This document shows, piece after piece, positions 1 through 10,923 of a stretch of DNA of 64,000 bases. A program made the position numbers and the translations under genes. The stretch is from Bacillota bacterium (lineage in GTDB: Bacteria; Bacillota; Sulfobacillia; JAIMAT01), in NCBI GenBank assembly GCA_029960955.1, contig JASBVS010000024.1:1-64000 (forward strand). The letters run 5' to 3'. The notes below the pieces were generated by a model, which did no database searches, was not told the DNA's origin, and saw only the letters and a list, made by a program, of their open reading frames with translations. Within the stretch, counting starts at the first letter, position 1, and each line of letters begins with the position of its first letter.

Positions 1-734
1 AGCCGGACTGGCTGGTGGTGGCCGTCAAGTCCTACGCCACCGAGGCCGCCGTCCGCGCGTGGCAGGAAGCGCTGCCCGCGACGACGCCGGTCCTCTCCCC
101 CCAGAACGGCGTCGAGAACGAGGTCGTCCTGGGACGGCTCCTCGGGCCCGGGCGCGTCTTCCCCGCCGTCGTCTACGGGCCGGCGCAGAAGCTGGAGGCG
201 GCGCGCGTCCGTCAGGGCGGCCCGATGCGCATGACCGCCGGGCTGCCGCCGGAGCTGCCCGCCGCCGAGCGGCCGCGGGCCGAGGGCCGGCTGACCGCGC
301 TCCAGGCGGCGCTGGGGCGCGGGGGCATCCCGCTCACCATCAGCGCCGAGATCATGGCCGCCAAGTGGACGAAGCTGGTCTGGAACGCCGTCTGGAACCC
401 GCTCACCGCGCTGGCCGAGCGGGAGATCGGCGCCGTCCTCGCCGAGCCGGGCGCGCGGGCCGTGGCCGTGGCCGGGATGGGCGAGGTGGTGGCCGTGGCC
501 GAGGCGGAGGGCTACCACCTGGCCGAGAGCGTCGTCTCCGACGGGCTCGCGCTCTCGCGGGCGATGGCCGACCAGCCGACGTCGATGCTGGCCGACCTGC
601 GGGCGCGCCGGCGGCTGGAGATCGACCTGGTCGAGTCGGTCATCCGCCGGGCGCAGCGCCACGACCTGGCGACGCCCGTCCTCTCGACGCTGGCGGCGCT
701 CCTGCGCCTCCGTCACCCCGAGCTGGTCGCCTGA
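1..734 (+). CDS. panE: 2-dehydropantoate 2-reductase (ketopantoate reductase), 5'-truncated by window edge
   Basis: C-terminal part, about 244 codons, of an ApbA/PanE-type reductase. This enzyme reduces 2-dehydropantoate to pantoate with NADPH on the route to coenzyme A. The reading frame is open from base 3 with no start in sight, so the N-terminal Rossmann GxGxxG segment lies outside the window. Visible are the end of the nucleotide-binding domain (WLVVAVKSY), then SPQNGVENE, and the family helix KWTKLVWNAVWNPLTAL, which holds the catalytic lysine and asparagine region. The 3' end overlaps the convergent YigZ-family gene by 22 bp. Family assignment is firm. Whether the physiological substrate is ketopantoate or a related 2-keto acid cannot be told from this fragment. 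Confidence 0.85.
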   Translation, partial: PDWLVVAVKSYATEAAVRAWQEALPATTPVLSPQNGVENEVVLGRLLGPGRVFPAVVYGPAQKLEAARVRQGGPMRMTAGLPPELPAAERPRAEGRLTALQAALGRGGIPLTISAEIMAAKWTKLVWNAVWNPLTALAEREIGAVLAEPGARAVAVAGMGEVVAVAEAEGYHLAESVVSDGLALSRAMADQPTSMLADLRARRRLEIDLVESVIRRAQRHDLATPVLSTLAALLRLRHPELVA

Positions 735-1414
735 GGGGAGCCGGCCGGGCCGGGCCGCCAGGTCCGGCCGAGGGGCCGGAGCACGGGCGAGGGCGGGCCC
801 AGCTCGCGCAGCTGGCGGAGGAAGGCCTCGCCGCCCTCCGCGGGAAGGAGGAGCGTCGCCCGGACCGCTTCCTCGTAGAGGGGCGACTCGAGAGCGGCGC
901 CGGCCCGCTGCGCCAGCGCCACCAGCCGGTCCCAGAGCGCGTAGGGTGCCTCGAGCGCGTAGGCCTCGCGGGGGACGAGGAGCGCGAGCGGCGCGCGGGC
1001 GATGGCTTCCTCCGCCGCCTGGCGGTAGGCGCGGACCAGGCCGGGAGCGCCCAGCAGGACGCCCCCGAAGTGGCGGCTGACGACCAGCACCGCCCGCTCC
1101 AGCCCGTGCCGGCGGAGCGCCGTCAGGACGGGGCGGCCCGCCGTGCCGCCGGGCTCGCCGTCGTCGGAGGCGTGCTCGACCAGCCGGCCCTCCTCCTCCA
1201 CGCGCCAGGCGACCACGTGGTGGCGGGCCTCGGGCAGGCGCCGGCGGACCTCCAGCCAGAAGGCGCGCGCCTCCCCAGGCGTGGCGGCGGGCGCCAGCTC
1301 CGCCAGGAAGCGCGACCGTCTCACCTCGACCTCGCCCCGCCCGGGCCCCGCCACCACCCGGCGCGCCTCAGCCGGCCCGCCCGCGCCCTGCGGCTCCCCT
1401 CGCCCGTCCGCCAT
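713..1414 (-). CDS. YigZ/IMPACT family protein (UPF0029)
   Basis: A 233-residue member of the YigZ/IMPACT family. The N-terminal domain carries the family signature: RRSRFLAEL near the start, then HHVVAW, ASDDGEPGGTAGRPVL and VVSRHFGGVLLG. These proteins are thought to act around ribosomes or translation factors; the biochemical role in bacteria is not settled. The ATG at 1414 is preceded by GGGGAGG at a proper distance. An upstream in-frame ATG at 1444 exists but lacks such a site. The gene is convergent with panE and its last codons overlap it by 22 bp. Confidence 0.85.
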   Translation of the reverse strand: MADGRGEPQGAGGPAEARRVVAGPGRGEVEVRRSRFLAELAPAATPGEARAFWLEVRRRLPEARHHVVAWRVEEEGRLVEHASDDGEPGGTAGRPVLTALRRHGLERAVLVVSRHFGGVLLGAPGLVRAYRQAAEEAIARAPLALLVPREAYALEAPYALWDRLVALAQRAGAALESPLYEEAVRATLLLPAEGGEAFLRQLRELGPPSPVLRPLGRTWRPGPAGSPQATSSG

Positions 1415-1479
1415 CACGCGCCTCCCCGCCGGGCAGTGTAGCATGGTGGGGCGCAGAGGCTGGAAGGAGGCGCCGGGCC

Positions 1480-2490
1480 ATGGCGGAGCGACCGCTGCCG
1501 CGGGTGACCGAGCCGGACGAGGCGGAGCCTGCGCCGCCGCCGCGGGTGGCGCTCGCCCTGGGCTCCGGCTCCGTCCGCGGCGGCGCCCACATCGGCGTCC
1601 TCCAGGTGCTGGAGGAGCACGGCTTCCTGCCCGACCTGGTGACCGGATCCAGCGTGGGCGCGCTGGTGGGCGCGCTCTGGGCGGGCGGGCTCGACGCGCG
1701 CCAGGTGGAGGAACGGATCGGCCGTCTGCAGGCGGCCCAGGTGCTGGACATGAGCCGGAACCCGCTCGACCTCGCCTACGTCGGCTCCCGCGTCCTCCTC
1801 GAGGCGCTGGGCGTGCGCAGCCGGTGGGTGCGGCCGAGCCCGAGCGGGCTCGCCACCGGCCTCCGTTTCGAAGCCTGGCTGCGGGAGAACCTGCCGGTCG
1901 GTCGCTTCGAGGAGCTCCCGCGGCGGCTCGCGGTGGTCGCCTGCGACCTCCTCGCCGGCACGACGGTCGTCCTCACCGGCCGCCGCTGGCTCCCGCCGGC
2001 GGCGGGCGCGTGCGGCGCGCCCCGGGCCCGGGCGGACGCGGAGCTTCCCGGCGACCACGTCCTCGTGGCGGCGAGCGACGTGGCGGCGGCGGTCCGCGCC
2101 TCCAGCTCCATCCCCTGGCTCTACACGCCGAAGCGCCTGGGCGGCCGGGTGCTGGTGGACGGGGGCGTGAGCGAGCCGGTGCCGGCGCCGGCGGCTCGCC
2201 TCCTGGGCGCGCGGAGCGTCATCGCCGTCGACCTGGGCAGCGTCTCGCAGCCGCCGGGGGAGGTGCGCGGCATCGCCCGCATCCTCGGGCGGAGCGCGGA
2301 GGTGGCGGGCCGCCACCTGACGCGCTGGCAGCTGGCCTCCACCGCCGACCTCGTGCTCCGCCCGCTCCTGCCGCGGGCCGCCCTGACCGAGCTCGAGGCC
2401 CTCCCCGCCATGGTGGAGGCGGGTCGCGCGGAGGCCGAACGCCATCTGGACGCCATCGGCGCGCTCTTCCGGCGGGCCCGCGGCCTGTGA
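1480..2490 (+). CDS. patatin-like phospholipase (RssA/NTE family)
   Basis: A 336-residue patatin-fold serine hydrolase, predicted to hydrolyse acyl esters of lipids. The oxyanion loop reads GSGSVRGGAHIG (about residues 28-39). The nucleophile elbow GSSVG puts the catalytic serine at residue 58, and the dyad aspartate is in VDGG at about residue 227. There is no signal peptide, so it is probably cytosolic or peripheral at the membrane. A GGAGG ribosome-binding site precedes the ATG. Substrate is unknown; family members range from phospholipases to regulators. It stands between the divergent YigZ gene and the convergent rhomboid gene. Confidence 0.88.
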   Translation: MAERPLPRVTEPDEAEPAPPPRVALALGSGSVRGGAHIGVLQVLEEHGFLPDLVTGSSVGALVGALWAGGLDARQVEERIGRLQAAQVLDMSRNPLDLAYVGSRVLLEALGVRSRWVRPSPSGLATGLRFEAWLRENLPVGRFEELPRRLAVVACDLLAGTTVVLTGRRWLPPAAGACGAPRARADAELPGDHVLVAASDVAAAVRASSSIPWLYTPKRLGGRVLVDGGVSEPVPAPAARLLGARSVIAVDLGSVSQPPGEVRGIARILGRSAEVAGRHLTRWQLASTADLVLRPLLPRAALTELEALPAMVEAGRAEAERHLDAIGALFRRARGL

Positions 2491-2520
2491 AGCGGCGGCG
2501 GGGTGAAGCGGCGGGCGAGC

Positions 2521-4014
2521 TCAGGAGCGGACGCGGAGGCGGAGCTGCTGGATGAGCGCCTGGATGCGCGAGTCGCCCGGGCTGAGCCGCGCGGCCTGCT
2601 CCGCCTGGGCCAGCGCCTCCCGCTCGCGGCCCGAGGCCGCCAGCGCCTGGGCGTACAGGAAGCGGGCCTGGCCGTTGGCCGGCTGCGACCAGGTGGCCGC
2701 CTCGAGGGCCTCGGCGGCGGCGACGGCGTCGCCGGCGCTGAGCGCCGCCTCGCCGTAGCGGTCGAAGAGGTCGTAGTAGCCGGGGCGCTGCGAGAGGGGC
2801 ACCGCCGCCCGCACCGCCGCGAGGAGCGGCGGGCGCGTGGCGGGGAGCACGATCGGCAGCAAGGGCGCGACGGCGATCAGGGCAGCCAGGAGCATGGCCC
2901 CCCAGGTGACGGCCGCCGGCCGCTCGCCCGGCCTGCCCATGAGGAGCCCCAGCACCACGCCCGCCACCAGGCCCCCCAGGTGGGCCCAGTTGTCGATGTT
3001 GGGGACGACCAGGCCGTAGCCCAGGATGACCAGGACCCAGATCACCATCGGCGTCAGCATCTGCCGGCGGAGGGCGCCGGGGCTCGACCAGAGCGCCGCC
3101 AGCGTGGCGCCGAGGAGTGCCATGATGGCGCCGCTGGCGCCGACCGCCAGGCTCGACGCGGGGAGGCCCACCAGGCCGGCCAGGCCGGCCACCACCGCGC
3201 CGGCCAGGTAGATCAGGAGCGTGCGCGCGTGGCCATAGGCGCCCTCGGCCAGTGGGCCCACCTGGAGGAGGGCGAAGCCGTTGAGGAGCAGGTGGATCCA
3301 GCTTCCGTGCAGCCAGGCGTAGGCCATGAGCCGCCAGAGCTCGCCGAGGACGATGAAGGCGTTGAGGCGCGCGCCCCAGTCGACGAGGAGCGAGGGGGAG
3401 AAGGGGTCGCTCCGCGCTCCCTCCAGCAGCCCGACCGCGCCGATCAGCGCGAGGAGCGTCGTCGTCACCCACGGGTTGGCGGCGCTCCCCGGGACGGCCA
3501 GCCAGCGACCCAGGCCGCGCCGGCGCGGGGGCGGCTGCTCCTCCATGCGGCGGCGTTCGTCGGGGCCGATGGGCTCGAAGCGGCGGAGGGCCGGGTGGCG
3601 CGCGGCGCCGGCAGGACCCTGCAGCTCGCCCCGGGCAGGGTCGGCGACGAGGAGGTGGACGCTCCGCCCGCCCTCCGCCAGGAAGGTGCCCGGCTCGAGG
3701 CCGGCGGGCGATCCGGCTTCCACCACCGCGACGGCCGCCGCCTCGACGCGCCGCCCCGACCAGGTGCGCAGTCCCTCCGACCAGGCGGCCAGCTCCCGCA
3801 GCGCTTCCTCGAGCCGCTCCCCGTCCGCGGCCACCCCCGGGGGAAGGAGGGCGAGTACCTCCAGGCGGCCCCAGCGCTCGCGGATGAGGACGCGCTCGGC
3901 CAGCTCGGCCAGGCGTGGCGGCACGCCCTGCGCCCACTCGAAGCCCTCGTCGACGATCAGCCGTTCCCCGGCGCTCTCCAGGTAGACGTCGGCCGCGCCC
4001 GAGCCTTCCGACAC
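2521..4014 (-). CDS. rhomboid family intramembrane serine protease with TPR tail
   Basis: A 497-residue protein with three parts. A soluble N-terminal region of about 150 residues is followed by a six-plus-helix rhomboid membrane domain (about residues 160-390) and then a C-terminal stretch of about 85 residues that looks like two tetratricopeptide repeats. The catalytic serine is in VGASGAIM (Ser294) and the partner histidine in NWAHLGGLVAG (His345); the WLHGSWIHLLLNG segment is the typical rhomboid loop. It would cleave transmembrane segments of membrane proteins. The TPR tail resembles the arrangement in Bacillus GluP/YqgP. GTG start with GAGGGGG upstream. The substrate is unknown. Confidence 0.9.
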   Translation of the reverse strand: MSEGSGAADVYLESAGERLIVDEGFEWAQGVPPRLAELAERVLIRERWGRLEVLALLPPGVAADGERLEEALRELAAWSEGLRTWSGRRVEAAAVAVVEAGSPAGLEPGTFLAEGGRSVHLLVADPARGELQGPAGAARHPALRRFEPIGPDERRRMEEQPPPRRRGLGRWLAVPGSAANPWVTTTLLALIGAVGLLEGARSDPFSPSLLVDWGARLNAFIVLGELWRLMAYAWLHGSWIHLLLNGFALLQVGPLAEGAYGHARTLLIYLAGAVVAGLAGLVGLPASSLAVGASGAIMALLGATLAALWSSPGALRRQMLTPMVIWVLVILGYGLVVPNIDNWAHLGGLVAGVVLGLLMGRPGERPAAVTWGAMLLAALIAVAPLLPIVLPATRPPLLAAVRAAVPLSQRPGYYDLFDRYGEAALSAGDAVAAAEALEAATWSQPANGQARFLYAQALAASGREREALAQAEQAARLSPGDSRIQALIQQLRLRVRS

Positions 4015-4353
4015 GCTGCGACCCCCTCGGCGAGCACTCTATCATCCGCTTCTCCCGCGCCAGACATCGCAAAGGAGCGGCCTCACCACCGCCAGAACGG
4101 ATTCCACGGCCCGGCCTCCTGCCCCGCAGCGCCTGTCGCCATCATAAGCCGTGTCGACCGGGCCGGCCGCCCTGCCTGCGACGAGGAGCGGGCGCCCGGT
4201 GCTCGATCCCGAGCCCGTGCGCCTCTCGATCCGCGAGCAGGCGGGCCGGGGCTCGAGCCCTGTCGTCCCGCCCTCGCGCGGCATTACAATGCCTAGCGCC
4301 CGGAGCGTCGCCTGTCGCCCGCACCTGCGGCGAGGCGCTCACCGGGCGGGGGG
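4015..4353. other. intergenic region, divergent promoters presumed
   Basis: 339 bp between the divergent rhomboid and Rieske-like genes. I see no convincing gene: the short open frames lack ribosome-binding sites and recognisable motifs. The one structured element is GGCAT-TACA-ATGCC at 4280-4293. It contains the hexamer TACAAT (4285-4290), which could be a -10 box for the plus-strand gene at 4354, although no good -35 hexamer lies 17 bp upstream. Confidence 0.35.
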
Positions 4354-4887
4354 ATGGGGAGCGTGGACGATACGGGCCGGCCCGGGGAGCCGGACGACCT
4401 CCTGCGACGACGGGCGGACCGGAAGGACTTCTTCAAGATCATGCTGGCCTCGCTGGCCGAGACGGTGGAGAACTTCGCCCGCCAGGCGGGAGCCGCGGAA
4501 GAGGTGGAGCGCAGGGTAGCGCAGGCCGAGGCGCTGGCCGGCCGCGGCCGCTGGCACCGCCTCCTGCCCTCGGCCGCCGTGCCCGACGCGCCCCGCCTGC
4601 GCGTGGTCGAAGGCCACGCCGTCTACGTCCTGCGGCCCCAGCCCGGCGGCCCGCCGCGGGCGCTGGAGGGCGTCTGCCCGGTCGATCGCCGTTTCGTCCA
4701 ATGGCTGGAAGGCGAGTCGCTCTTCCGCTGTCCTTCCTGCCGCGCGGCCTTCGATCCGGAGGGACTCCGCCTGGGCGGCGAGGAGCGGCAGCGTCTGCCC
4801 GAGCTGCGCTGCCGCGAGGAGGAAGGATGGATCCACGTCCTCCTCCCCGAGCTCCCGGGGCCGCCCGCCTCCCCGAAGACCCTCTAG
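4354..4887 (+). CDS. Rieske-fold-like protein with altered cluster ligands
   Basis: A 177-residue protein. Residues 18-45 form a charged/hydrophobic helix (RADRKDFFKIMLASLAET) resembling the N-terminal part of some redox subunits, but it is not a proper Tat or Sec signal. Residues 80-165 look like a Rieske domain: GVCPV (Cys108), then FRCPSCRAAFDPEG (Cys126, Cys129). A normal Rieske centre is CxH...CxxH. Here the first His position is Val110 and the second is Cys129, so the canonical 2Fe-2S site cannot form as usual. The gene may bind a different metal site or be purely structural. It ends 9 bp before the convergent GH18 gene. Family placement is inference from the motif spacing and the FDPEG tail. 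Confidence 0.55.
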   Translation: MGSVDDTGRPGEPDDLLRRRADRKDFFKIMLASLAETVENFARQAGAAEEVERRVAQAEALAGRGRWHRLLPSAAVPDAPRLRVVEGHAVYVLRPQPGGPPRALEGVCPVDRRFVQWLEGESLFRCPSCRAAFDPEGLRLGGEERQRLPELRCREEEGWIHVLLPELPGPPASPKTL

Positions 4888-4896
4888 CCGGTCAGG

Positions 4897-6681
4897 CTAG
4901 TAGGGCGGCTGCTGGATCCCCGCCAGCGCCGTCCAGAGGTCGGAGGAAGCGAAGCCGAGCTGCCAGCTGGCGATCCCGGCCAGGCGGTAGCGCCGGACCA
5001 GGTCGACCCGGGCCTGCCAGGTCCGCGGCCCGTCCAGCCAGATGCTCACCTGGCTCGAGCCCTGCTTGTAGCGGGCCACGTACTCGCCCGTGACGGGGTC
5101 GTAGACCGGATTCACGCCGTGCTGGGCCGCCAGCTTCCATCCCTGGGCGGTGGAGACGGCGGTGGAGGTCAGCTTGGGGGCACCGCCGCCGGGCGAGGGC
5201 GTCTCCCGCCAGACGCGCGTGTAGAAGGGCACGCCGAGGAGGAGCCGCTCGGCGGGAATGCGCTGCAACGCCTGCCGGAGCTGTGCCCCGGTCCAGTCGA
5301 CGGCGGCGACCGGCCCCGCCACCGGCGACCCGCTCCAGTACTGGTCGTAGGCCATCAGCACCAGGAAGTCGGCGGTCGTCGCCAGCTCCGCGTGCTGGAA
5401 GAAGCCCGACCAGCTGGGCGACCCGCCCACGACGGCCACGTCGACGCTGACCGTCAGGCGCTGCGCGTGCGCCGGCGGCACGAGCTCGCGCACCAGCTGC
5501 GTGTAGAGCGCCCCGTCGCCCGGCTGGACGTTCTCGAAGTCCAGGTTGATCCCGTCGATCCCGTAGAGGGCGGCGAAGGCGAGGAGCTGCGTGACGAAGC
5601 GCTGCCGCGCGGCCGCGCTTTGCAGCAAGGCGTGCGTCCGGGCGGGGTCGAAGCCGTTGGTCGCCACCGCCCAGACCTGCAGGCCGTGCTGGTGCGCCGC
5701 GGCGACGGCACCCACCGAGGCGAGGTTCGTCACGTCGCCGGAGCCGTTGGAGAGCTCGAACCAGGTGGGCGCGACCACATTGACGCCGGGCGGTGCGGCG
5801 CCGGCTGCCACCGGCAGGTCCTTCTGCGTCACCAGCGCGAAGGTCAGGTTGAGCCGCTGCCCGGGCGGGATGACCGGGCCCGCGGCGGCGCCGGTCGCCG
5901 TCCCCGGCGGATGGGGCGCCCAGGCGGGCAGGGGGGGCGCCGCGGGGCCGGCATCCGCGCCGCCGGCCGCCGCCAGGGCCACTCCCGCGGGCTGGCCGGC
6001 CCGCGCGACCTGGCCGCCGCCCAGGCGGACGCGCCAGAGCGGCAACCAGCCCAGGCGTCCCTCGGGGTCGCGCACCTCCAGCCAGATCAGCGACTGGCGC
6101 AAGACCAGCACCGGCGTCGCGGGCGCGAGCCGGCCGTAGGCGCCGCTCCGCCAGGCCGGGCGGGCGCGGAGCGGCACCGCCCCCGAGCCGCGCACCTGCC
6201 CGGCGGCGTAGGCGGCGCCGGCGGGGTCGGCCACCACCGTCCGGCTGGCCGGCACCCAGGCGAGCGGCGCGCCGTAGAGGCGGCGCAGGAGCGCCAGCTC
6301 CATCCAGGGCTGGCCGTCGTGCATCACCACGGGGAAGCGGAGAGGAAGCCGGTAGACGGCGTCGCTGCGAGTGACGATCACCTGGCCCGAGGCGGAGTCC
6401 CAGACGAGGTGCGGGTCGAGGCGGCTCCGCACCCACGAGAGGGGGAGGTAGACCCCCGCATCCGGTCCGCTTCCTACCACCCAGGGGCGCTGGGAGGCGA
6501 GCTGCGCCCCGTCGACCAGGAGGGCGCCGCCGGCGGGTGCCCAGGGGAGGTCGGGGAGGGGCCAGAGGAGCCAGGCTGCGACTGCCAGGAGAAGCGCGGC
6601 GAGGAGCCCGAACGGGAGGAGTCGCCCGAGCGGGCGCGGTCGCGGCGCGGGGGCCGGCAGGCTTGCGCTGGGAAGGCTCAT
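4897..6681 (-). CDS. glycoside hydrolase family 18 protein, SleL/YaaH-like spore cortex hydrolase
   Basis: 594 residues. An N-terminal membrane anchor or signal (LLPFGLLAALLLAVAAWLLWPLP, about residues 20-42) is followed by a copper-amine-oxidase-N-like domain (about 55-150), an SH3-like segment (about 165-225), a proline/alanine-rich linker, and a GH18 barrel (about 265-594). The barrel has the DxxDxDxE signature DGINLDFENV, placing the acid catalyst at Glu383, plus VLMAYDQYWSG. Such proteins cleave spore-cortex peptidoglycan during germination (SleL/YaaH, CwlS-related). This fits a spore-forming host and the spore protein at 17497. The ribosome-binding site before the ATG is weak. Confidence 0.85.
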   Translation of the reverse strand: MSLPSASLPAPAPRPRPLGRLLPFGLLAALLLAVAAWLLWPLPDLPWAPAGGALLVDGAQLASQRPWVVGSGPDAGVYLPLSWVRSRLDPHLVWDSASGQVIVTRSDAVYRLPLRFPVVMHDGQPWMELALLRRLYGAPLAWVPASRTVVADPAGAAYAAGQVRGSGAVPLRARPAWRSGAYGRLAPATPVLVLRQSLIWLEVRDPEGRLGWLPLWRVRLGGGQVARAGQPAGVALAAAGGADAGPAAPPLPAWAPHPPGTATGAAAGPVIPPGQRLNLTFALVTQKDLPVAAGAAPPGVNVVAPTWFELSNGSGDVTNLASVGAVAAAHQHGLQVWAVATNGFDPARTHALLQSAAARQRFVTQLLAFAALYGIDGINLDFENVQPGDGALYTQLVRELVPPAHAQRLTVSVDVAVVGGSPSWSGFFQHAELATTADFLVLMAYDQYWSGSPVAGPVAAVDWTGAQLRQALQRIPAERLLLGVPFYTRVWRETPSPGGGAPKLTSTAVSTAQGWKLAAQHGVNPVYDPVTGEYVARYKQGSSQVSIWLDGPRTWQARVDLVRRYRLAGIASWQLGFASSDLWTALAGIQQPPY

Positions 6682-6718
6682 GTACCGGTTCTTCGCGCCC
6701 GGGGGGCCCGGACCTCCC

Positions 6719-6742
6719 GGCCGGCCTCACGGCCGGCCTCAC
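6719..6742. repeat. 12-bp tandem repeat
   Basis: Two exact copies of GGCCGGCCTCAC and a degenerate third copy (to about 6752) in the gap between the GH18 gene and the NfeD-like gene. It is likely a simple slippage repeat. No function is inferred. Confidence 0.7.
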
Positions 6743-6838
6743 GGCCGACCTCCGGGCGGCCGGAGGCGGGGAGGAGCGGCCGCCGCGCGGGACGAAGCGA
6801 GGCGTGGGCGGGGGAGGGGCGCGAGGGCGGTGGCCGGG

Positions 6839-7231
6839 ATGGAGGGCTTCCTGCTGCTTCTGGCGGCGGCGCTGGCGCTGCTGGGCTGGCTCTCCCTGCG
6901 CGCGCCGGAACTCCGCCGGCCCGGCGCCCGTCGCCCGGAGGCCGGGCGGGCCGGGCGCGGCGGCCCGGCGGGCGAAGCGGCGCTCCGGGATCGCGCGGGG
7001 CGGATCGTCCGGCCCCCGGAGGCCGACCGCCCCGGCCTCGTCCGGCTGGAGCCGGGGGGCGAGATCTGGAGCGCGCGGGCGAGCGGGCCCGCGCCGCTCC
7101 CGCCCGGAGGCCGCGTCCGCGTCACGGGGCGCGCCGGCGGCTGCCTGCTCGTGGAGGCCGCGGAGGCCGGGGAAGGGACGCCGGGAGCGGAGGCCCCTTC
7201 CTCCGGAGACGGCGGGGTTCGCGGGTGCTAG
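6839..7231 (+). CDS. NfeD-like short membrane protein (OB-fold domain)
   Basis: A 130-residue protein. One hydrophobic segment at the N-terminus (MEGFLLLLAAALALLGWLSL) is followed by a soluble domain with the NfeD C-terminal pattern: GRIVRPP, then a GEIWSARA strand, then PPGGRVRVTGRAGGCLLVE. NfeD OB-fold domains partner with stomatin/prohibitin-type membrane proteins; no such partner is in this window. The frame is open further upstream, but only the ATG at 6839 starts the membrane segment. The stop overlaps the stop of the convergent helicase gene by 4 bp. Confidence 0.7.
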   Translation: MEGFLLLLAAALALLGWLSLRAPELRRPGARRPEAGRAGRGGPAGEAALRDRAGRIVRPPEADRPGLVRLEPGGEIWSARASGPAPLPPGGRVRVTGRAGGCLLVEAAEAGEGTPGAEAPSSGDGGVRGC

Positions 7232-8871
7232 CGGTCCCGCCGCGCCGGCTCGATGTTGACCGACTTGCCGCGGATCTGGTTGTCGCGCATGGCGCGGAGC
7301 ACCCGCGCCGCGTGCTCCTGGGGCACCTCGACGAAGGTGAAGCGGTCGTAGATGTCGATGCGGCCGATGACGCTGCCGGGGATGCCCGACTCGCCGGCGA
7401 TGGCGCCCACGATGTCGCCGGGCCGGACGCGGTCGCGCCGGCCGATGTCGATGAAGAGGCGGACCATGCCCGGCTCCGCGCCGGTATCGCCGAAGTCGGC
7501 GGGTCCGGACGGCTCCTCCTCGGCGAGGGCGCCGGAACGGGCGCCGGTGTCGAGCATCCGCAGCAGGTGGGCGACCACCTGTTCGCTCTCGTACTGTTCC
7601 AGGAGCTCGTGGGCGATGCGGGCGTAGGGCGCCAGATCCGGCTCCGCCTCCGGCACGGCCTGGGCCTCTTCCTCCTCGGGCGCTCCCTCGCCCGCCTCCA
7701 GCGCGTCGAGGACGCGCTCGGCCAGGGCGCGGAAGTGGCGCTCGCGCACCTCGGCCACCGTGGGCACGGCGCGGCGCTCGATGCGCGCGCGGGTGAGCCG
7801 CTCGATCAGGCGGAGGAGGCTCCGCTCCCGCGGGGTGACGAAGGTGATGGCGACCCCGCTCCGGCCCGCCCGTGCCGTCCGGCCGACGCGGTGGACGTAG
7901 ACCTCCGGGTCCTGCGGGATGTCGTAGTTGAAGACGTAGTCGACGCCCTCGATGTCCAGGCCGCGGGCGGCCACGTCCGTGGCCACGAGGATCTCCAGCT
8001 GGCCCGAGCGGAACTGGGCCATCACCCGGTCGCGCTCCCGCTGGCTGAGGTCGCCGTGGAGCGCCTGGGCGGAGTAGCCGCGCTCCTGCAGGTGGTCCGC
8101 CAGCTCGTCGACGCCCCGCTTGGTCCGGCAGAAGACCAGCGCCATCCCCGGGTCTTCCACGTCGACGAAGCGGCAGAGCGCCTCCAGCTTCTCCCGGTCG
8201 CGCACCTCCACCCAGTACTGCTCGATGGCCGGGACGGTCAGCGTCGGCGCCGCCACGCGCACCCGCGCCGGCTCGCGCAGGAAGCGCCGCGCCAGCCGCT
8301 CCACGGGCTCCGGCAGGGTGGCCGAGAAGAGCATGGTCTGCCGCTCCGCCGGCGTTTCGGCCAGGATCGCCTCCACGTCGTCGATAAAGCCCATGTCCAG
8401 CATCTCGTCGGCCTCGTCCAGCACCAGGAAGCGGACCCCCTCCAGCGAGAGGGTGCCGCGGCGCAGGTGGTCCAGGAGCCGCCCCGGCGTCCCCACCACG
8501 ATCGGCGGCCCCTGGCGGAGCGCGTGGATCTGGCGCTCGATCGCCTGCCCGCCGTAGACCGGCAGCGCCCGGGCGGGCAGGAAGCGCCCGATCCGCGTCA
8601 ACTCCTCGGCCACCTGGATCGCCAGCTCGCGCGTCGGGCAGAGGATGAGCGCCTGCACCGGCCGGTTCGGCTCCAGCCGCTGCAGGATGGGGATGCCGTA
8701 GGTGGCCGTCTTGCCGGTGCCCGTCTGCGCCTGGCCGATCAGGTCCCGCCCCTCCAGGGCGATGGGCAGCGCCTCGGACTGGATCGGCGTGGGCGTCTCG
8801 AAGCCCATGGCGACGATGCCCTGCAGCAGCTCGGGTTTCAGGTCGAGCTCGGAGAAACTCTGGATGGCCAC
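7228..8871 (-). CDS. deaD: DEAD-box ATP-dependent RNA helicase (DeaD/CshA type)
   Basis: 547 residues with every helicase motif in order: AQTGTGKT (motif I), PTRELAIQ (Ia), TPGRL, DEADEML (II), SAT (III), ATDVAARGLDIEG (V) and HRVGRTARAG (VI). The C-terminal 75 residues (VRLFIDIGRRDRVRPGDIVG onward) form a DbpA/YxiN-type RNA-binding domain, linked by an acidic stretch. It would unwind structured RNA in ribosome assembly, mRNA decay or cold adaptation. The start is GTG at 8871, set by AGGAGGT about 9 bp upstream. It is divergent from typA across a 135-bp spacer. Confidence 0.95.
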   Translation of the reverse strand: MAIQSFSELDLKPELLQGIVAMGFETPTPIQSEALPIALEGRDLIGQAQTGTGKTATYGIPILQRLEPNRPVQALILCPTRELAIQVAEELTRIGRFLPARALPVYGGQAIERQIHALRQGPPIVVGTPGRLLDHLRRGTLSLEGVRFLVLDEADEMLDMGFIDDVEAILAETPAERQTMLFSATLPEPVERLARRFLREPARVRVAAPTLTVPAIEQYWVEVRDREKLEALCRFVDVEDPGMALVFCRTKRGVDELADHLQERGYSAQALHGDLSQRERDRVMAQFRSGQLEILVATDVAARGLDIEGVDYVFNYDIPQDPEVYVHRVGRTARAGRSGVAITFVTPRERSLLRLIERLTRARIERRAVPTVAEVRERHFRALAERVLDALEAGEGAPEEEEAQAVPEAEPDLAPYARIAHELLEQYESEQVVAHLLRMLDTGARSGALAEEEPSGPADFGDTGAEPGMVRLFIDIGRRDRVRPGDIVGAIAGESGIPGSVIGRIDIYDRFTFVEVPQEHAARVLRAMRDNQIRGKSVNIEPARRDR

Positions 8872-9006
8872 GGGGGTGCAACCTCCTACATGAGAGCGGA
8901 TGCCGACCCCCCAGCGGGGCGCGGCACCGGTATGCTTTCACACTAGCAGTTGCCGGAGCCGCCCGCCAGCATGAGGGGCCGGCGGCGTCCGAGGAGGTCC
9001 GATGCG

Positions 9007-10923
<1,917 letters not shown>

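Noticed and set aside
6719-6752. Tandem GGCCGGCCTCAC copies as a CRISPR or regulatory iteron
   Set aside because: Only two and a half adjacent copies with no spacers; a simple repeat.
4892-8941. A minus-strand open frame of over 1,300 codons across the GH18 and helicase region
   Set aside because: Its translation is Arg/Pro/Gly/Ala-rich with no domain; GH18 and the helicase in other frames have clear motifs.
8950-9006. ATG at 8950 as the typA start
   Set aside because: The perfect AGGAGGT at 8992-8998 is downstream of it and fits the GTG at 9007.
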